This document shows positions 46,381 to 49,669 of a stretch of 49,669 nucleotides of DNA, in pieces (position 1 is the first letter of the stretch; each line of letters begins with the position of its first letter). The DNA is taken from the NCBI GenBank assembly GCA_002270565.1, contig NQMI01000128.1:90656-140324 (forward strand), written 5' to 3'. The stretch comes from Stenocarpella maydis (Eukaryota; Ascomycota; Sordariomycetes; Diaporthales; Diaporthaceae). Made by a program: the position numbers and the translations under genes. The notes under the pieces are model-generated. The model had not been told where the DNA came from and did no database searches. It saw only the letters and a program-made list of their open reading frames with translations.

Positions 46381-49300
46381 TGGGAATGGAACTTGTTTGT
46401 TTATTCCTAACTGGTCCTAGTTCCTAGCTGTTCTTGGTTTACTAGTTATATTATATCGTTCTAGTCTTGTTTTTCCGTAACTAGTTATTTGTTGGTTGTT
46501 TTCCCTGTTTCAGCCGCAAAGTCTGGGGTTCGTTGTATGGTTTTATTATAACGTTGGTTCGTTATGGTTTGTTATATGTGGGGTCTTTAGGCCGCATTCC
46601 TAGCTTCTGGGATTGTTTTGTAGTAGTCCGCGCATAGTATCTTTCAAGTTCATTATAATAGTGGGTTAAATTTTAGGCTGATTCCCATATATTCTCGCTA
46701 GAGTTATAGCCTTTCCACTTAATAAGGTATTCCATTATTCCTTAGTGCTACTTTAAGTTCATAATATTTTTTACTTTATATTCTTTATTATATTTATTAA
46801 GTATTTCAATCTATATTTTAAGTTTTATATTCTTAGGTGCTAATTCTAAGAGTAAAATATAAAAGACTAAATGCTATTTTATTCCCTTAAGTAGTAAGAG
46901 TTTATAGTTAGTATCTAAAAGTTTTCTTAAAATTTTAAAGGGGCTGATTTTCTTATAGTTAAGCTTTTCGCTAGGTTGCTTGGTTTTAATATTTTAGTAA
47001 AGGAGATAGACTTTATCTCCCCCCTAAAGAATTAGTCCCTTAATTCTTTTTTAATTTATATATTTTAATATTTACTCCTATATAAAAGAAAGTTCTACTT
47101 AGATATCCTTCTAGATTTATCTAATTCATATTGCTTTTTATTCTACTGATTTTATTAGGGTATTATCTGGCAGTAATTCATAATATGCCTAAGGTTTATA
47201 TTTATAGAGTGTAAAGAAAGGTGACTGCTTAGTTGTGCTGGTAGTTGCACTGTTGTAGGCAAACTGTGCTAGTAGTAGTAGTTCAACCCAATTATCCTAT
47301 AGTTAGTTAATATAGTATCTGAGGTATTATTCTATAATCTAGTTAATTTATTCCGTTTATCTATTTGTTTATAGGTATGCTGTTATTAAGAGCCTATACT
47401 TTACTCTAAGTTGCTTTATTAGTAACTTCTAAAAGTTTAATATAAAGAGCTTATCTCTATTTAAGATGATTTTATATAGCATTTTATAGTTACTTATAAT
47501 GATTTATAAGAATATATATGCGAGTTCTTCTATAATGCTAGCTTCCTTATATAGTATAAAGTATGCATACTTGCTCAGTTTATAAACTACTACTAAAATA
47601 CTATTATATAGTACTCTAGTTAAGGGTTCTTATAAGAGAGGTAGCTTAATAATGAAGTCTAGGCTAATAGATAACTATATAACTATAGGTACTGGTAAGG
47701 GTTTTAATAATTTATATAGTTTATATCTAGAGGCCTTATTTTTATTATATAAGTTGCATTTGCTAATAATATCTTAAACCTTTTTCTTAAGGTTATAGAT
47801 CTAATAATTTTACTAAATCCTTTGAATTATTGCTATAATATTTTAGTGGCTATATACTAGTACTTTATGTATTTTTATAATTAACTTATTCTATTCCTTT
47901 AGATTAGTAGAGGTTTTTCTAGTTTAAAAGTTAACTCTAATTATAGCATTAAGTTTATAGTTAAGAATAAGGCTTCTATCTTCTTAGGTTTTAAATACTA
48001 TCCATTCTATAAGTAAATCCTTATCTTAATAGTTAGGTCTTTAACTAAATGTATCTGTTCTTGCGTTTTTAACTCCATTTATATGGATAACTTTAATATT
48101 AAATTATAATAAGAACTCTATATATCTAACTTATTATTTGTTAAGAGTCTTGGTTATTATGAAGGTTATAAGATTCTTATAATCTGTATAGAGTTTGATC
48201 TGCTTTTTAGCTCCTATAAGGTAGTATTACTATTCCTGGAATGTATATATTATTGCTATAAATTCCTTATCTAGTATAGTATAGCAGGTTTCTAGTTGAT
48301 TAAACTTCTTACTAAAGTTTATAATAATATATATCCTTCCTTGATTATCTTTTTAAGTAAGTTCTCTGCCTGCAGCGTTATCTGAGATATTTATATAGAC
48401 TTCAAATTCTTTCTCTAGGTCTACTTCCTTAAGCATAGAGTCTTCTATAACTTTATCTTTAAGTATTTAAAAAGCTTATTATTTAGTATCTATCTATCTA
48501 AAGGTGCAATCCTTCTTAGTAATGTCTATTAGTAGCTTTATAATATTACTATATTATATAATAAATTATTAATAGAAGTTGGTATATATGAGAAATGCTC
48601 TAATATCCTTAATGTTTATAAGGGTTGGCTATTCCTTAATTGCTTTAATCTTTCCTTCTTATATCTTAATTTTCTCTAGGTTAATGTTATATCCAAGGTA
48701 GTTAACTTTCTATATATACTAATTGCATTTTTCTAATTCTACTAGGAGATTAGCATCCTGAAGTTTTTTAAGAACCTTTTTAATATATCCCTTATATTTA
48801 TTAAGGTTTTCCAAGAAAATAAGAATATTATTTAAATAAGTAATAATAAAGATATTAAGGTATTTATTTAGAACTTAGTTGATTATTTTCTAAAATAATA
48901 TAGGTGCATTAGTTAATCTAAACGGTATAACCGTTATCTTATAATATCTATAGTATATCCTAAATGCTATCTTTTATTCCTCTCCCTTTTTTATTTAAAT
49001 AAGAATATAACTATATTTTAAGTTAAGTACTATAAACTATTTTGCTCCTTTAAGTTAATCTTATAGTTCTTTAATAAGTAGGAGAGCATATTAGCTCTTA
49101 ATTATATTATTATTTAATCATTAGTAGTTAATATAAAGTTATAGCTTGCTATTCTTCTTAAGTATAAAGAAGATTGGGTATCCTACTAGTAATTATAATA
49201 ATCTTATAAATCCTTTCTTAAGGTTTTTATTAAGATATTCTCTAAGTGCTTTAAGTTATTCCTTATTAAGTCTATAGATAGGCTTAAATTAGGGTATTAT

Positions 49301-49669
49301 TCCAGGTTTCAATAGTATTTCATAATCCCACTATATATATTATAATAATATAGTATTAAGTCATTCCTAGAATACTTTCTTGAATTTAAAATAGTCTTTT
49401 GGTATGTATGCTAATCTATTGGTTTTATCTTCTTCCTTTCCTTTCTTTAGGTAAAGAAGGTATTATTATATTTCCTGTATTATATACTGACTGGTTGTGC
49501 TGGAGTAGTAATCTCCTAATTGGCTTTAGTCCTTCTTTAAGGCGCTTAAGTAGCTTAATCCTTCTCTGTCTTTCTAGAGTTAGGCCTTCTGCTTGCTCCC
49601 AGAGGTATCTATGGGTCCATTTAAGTGCATCACCTATTCGCTATCCTTAGTAATATAACTCCTTCCCTT

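Larger units (their letters stand above)
44761..49669 (-). mobile_element. RIP-mutated Ty3/gypsy chromovirus (gag-pol partly outside window)
   Basis: Minus-strand pol is readable through its stops. Reverse transcriptase motifs occupy about 49300-48420 (PFRLTNAPI near 48930; YLNNILIFLEN at 48838-48806, from YLDDILIFSEN). RNase H with EFEVYINISDNAAG is at about 48420-48000. Integrase with NKASR, PLPVPI, SLDFIIKLPL, SKYAYFI and LNRDKLF is at about 47780-47350. A chromodomain with EYLIKWKGYNSSENIWESA is at 46732-46672. The 3' LTR and purine tract are at 44761-45227. Gag, protease and the 5' LTR would lie beyond 49669. Asp-to-Asn changes and TGG/CAA/CAG-to-stop changes match RIP. A less mutated stretch at about 49480-49640 remains open on the minus strand. 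Confidence 0.88.

Overview
The window looks like nuclear DNA of a filamentous ascomycete, most likely a Sordariomycete. Supporting signs: short 5' GT...AG introns of mostly 51-110 nt with CTRAC-type branch sites, CT-rich core promoters, genes of secreted plant-polysaccharide hydrolases, and a sharp split between ordinary gene-bearing DNA (about half G+C by eye) and AT-rich blocks whose changes (CpA to TpA, seen as G to A on the other strand) look like repeat-induced point mutation (RIP).

Layout. 1-2100: RIP-degraded Fot1/pogo transposase relic. 4165-6982 (-): four-exon family 2 glycosyltransferase. 9830-11320 (-): membrane-anchored GH16 glucanase-like protein. 12855-14022 (+): secreted Cys-rich protein. 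14023-18343: long gene-poor stretch. 18344-19689 (+): GH28 pectinase of the exo-rhamnogalacturonase type. 20045-21751 (-): broken PhoD-type phosphatase, cut at its 5' side by another AT-rich relic. 25078-25791 (+): small one-TM protein. 26314-27371 (-): NmrA-like NAD(P)-binding protein with an in-frame stop. 28310-29930: AT-rich block with an 8-bp minisatellite and a solo LTR. 30849-32327 (+): repeat-rich protein ending in a CaaX-like box. 32530-33399 (-): glyoxalase-like protein. 35403-37385 (-): six-exon amino acid permease with a 5-nt microexon. 39397-41183 (-): cytochrome P450. 42608-43922 (+): SsuD-like flavin monooxygenase. 44761-49669: 3' part of a RIP-mutated Ty3/gypsy chromovirus on the minus strand, running off the window, with an antisense Cys/coiled-coil ORF between pol and its 3' LTR.

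The genes do not form one obvious pathway. GT2, GH16 and GH28 concern cell-wall polysaccharides, one's own or a plant's. The permease, P450, glyoxalase-like and SsuD-like genes fit accessory nutrient or xenobiotic metabolism but are separately promoted. Two of the genes look decayed (PhoD, NmrA), as expected beside RIP-active repeats. The least familiar items are the antisense ORF inside the retroelement, the non-RIPped 400-bp insertion in that ORF, and the microexon with a GC donor in the permease. All calls were made by reading the sequence; no database search was run. Exon borders were chosen by hand from splice signals, frame and recalled family sequence.
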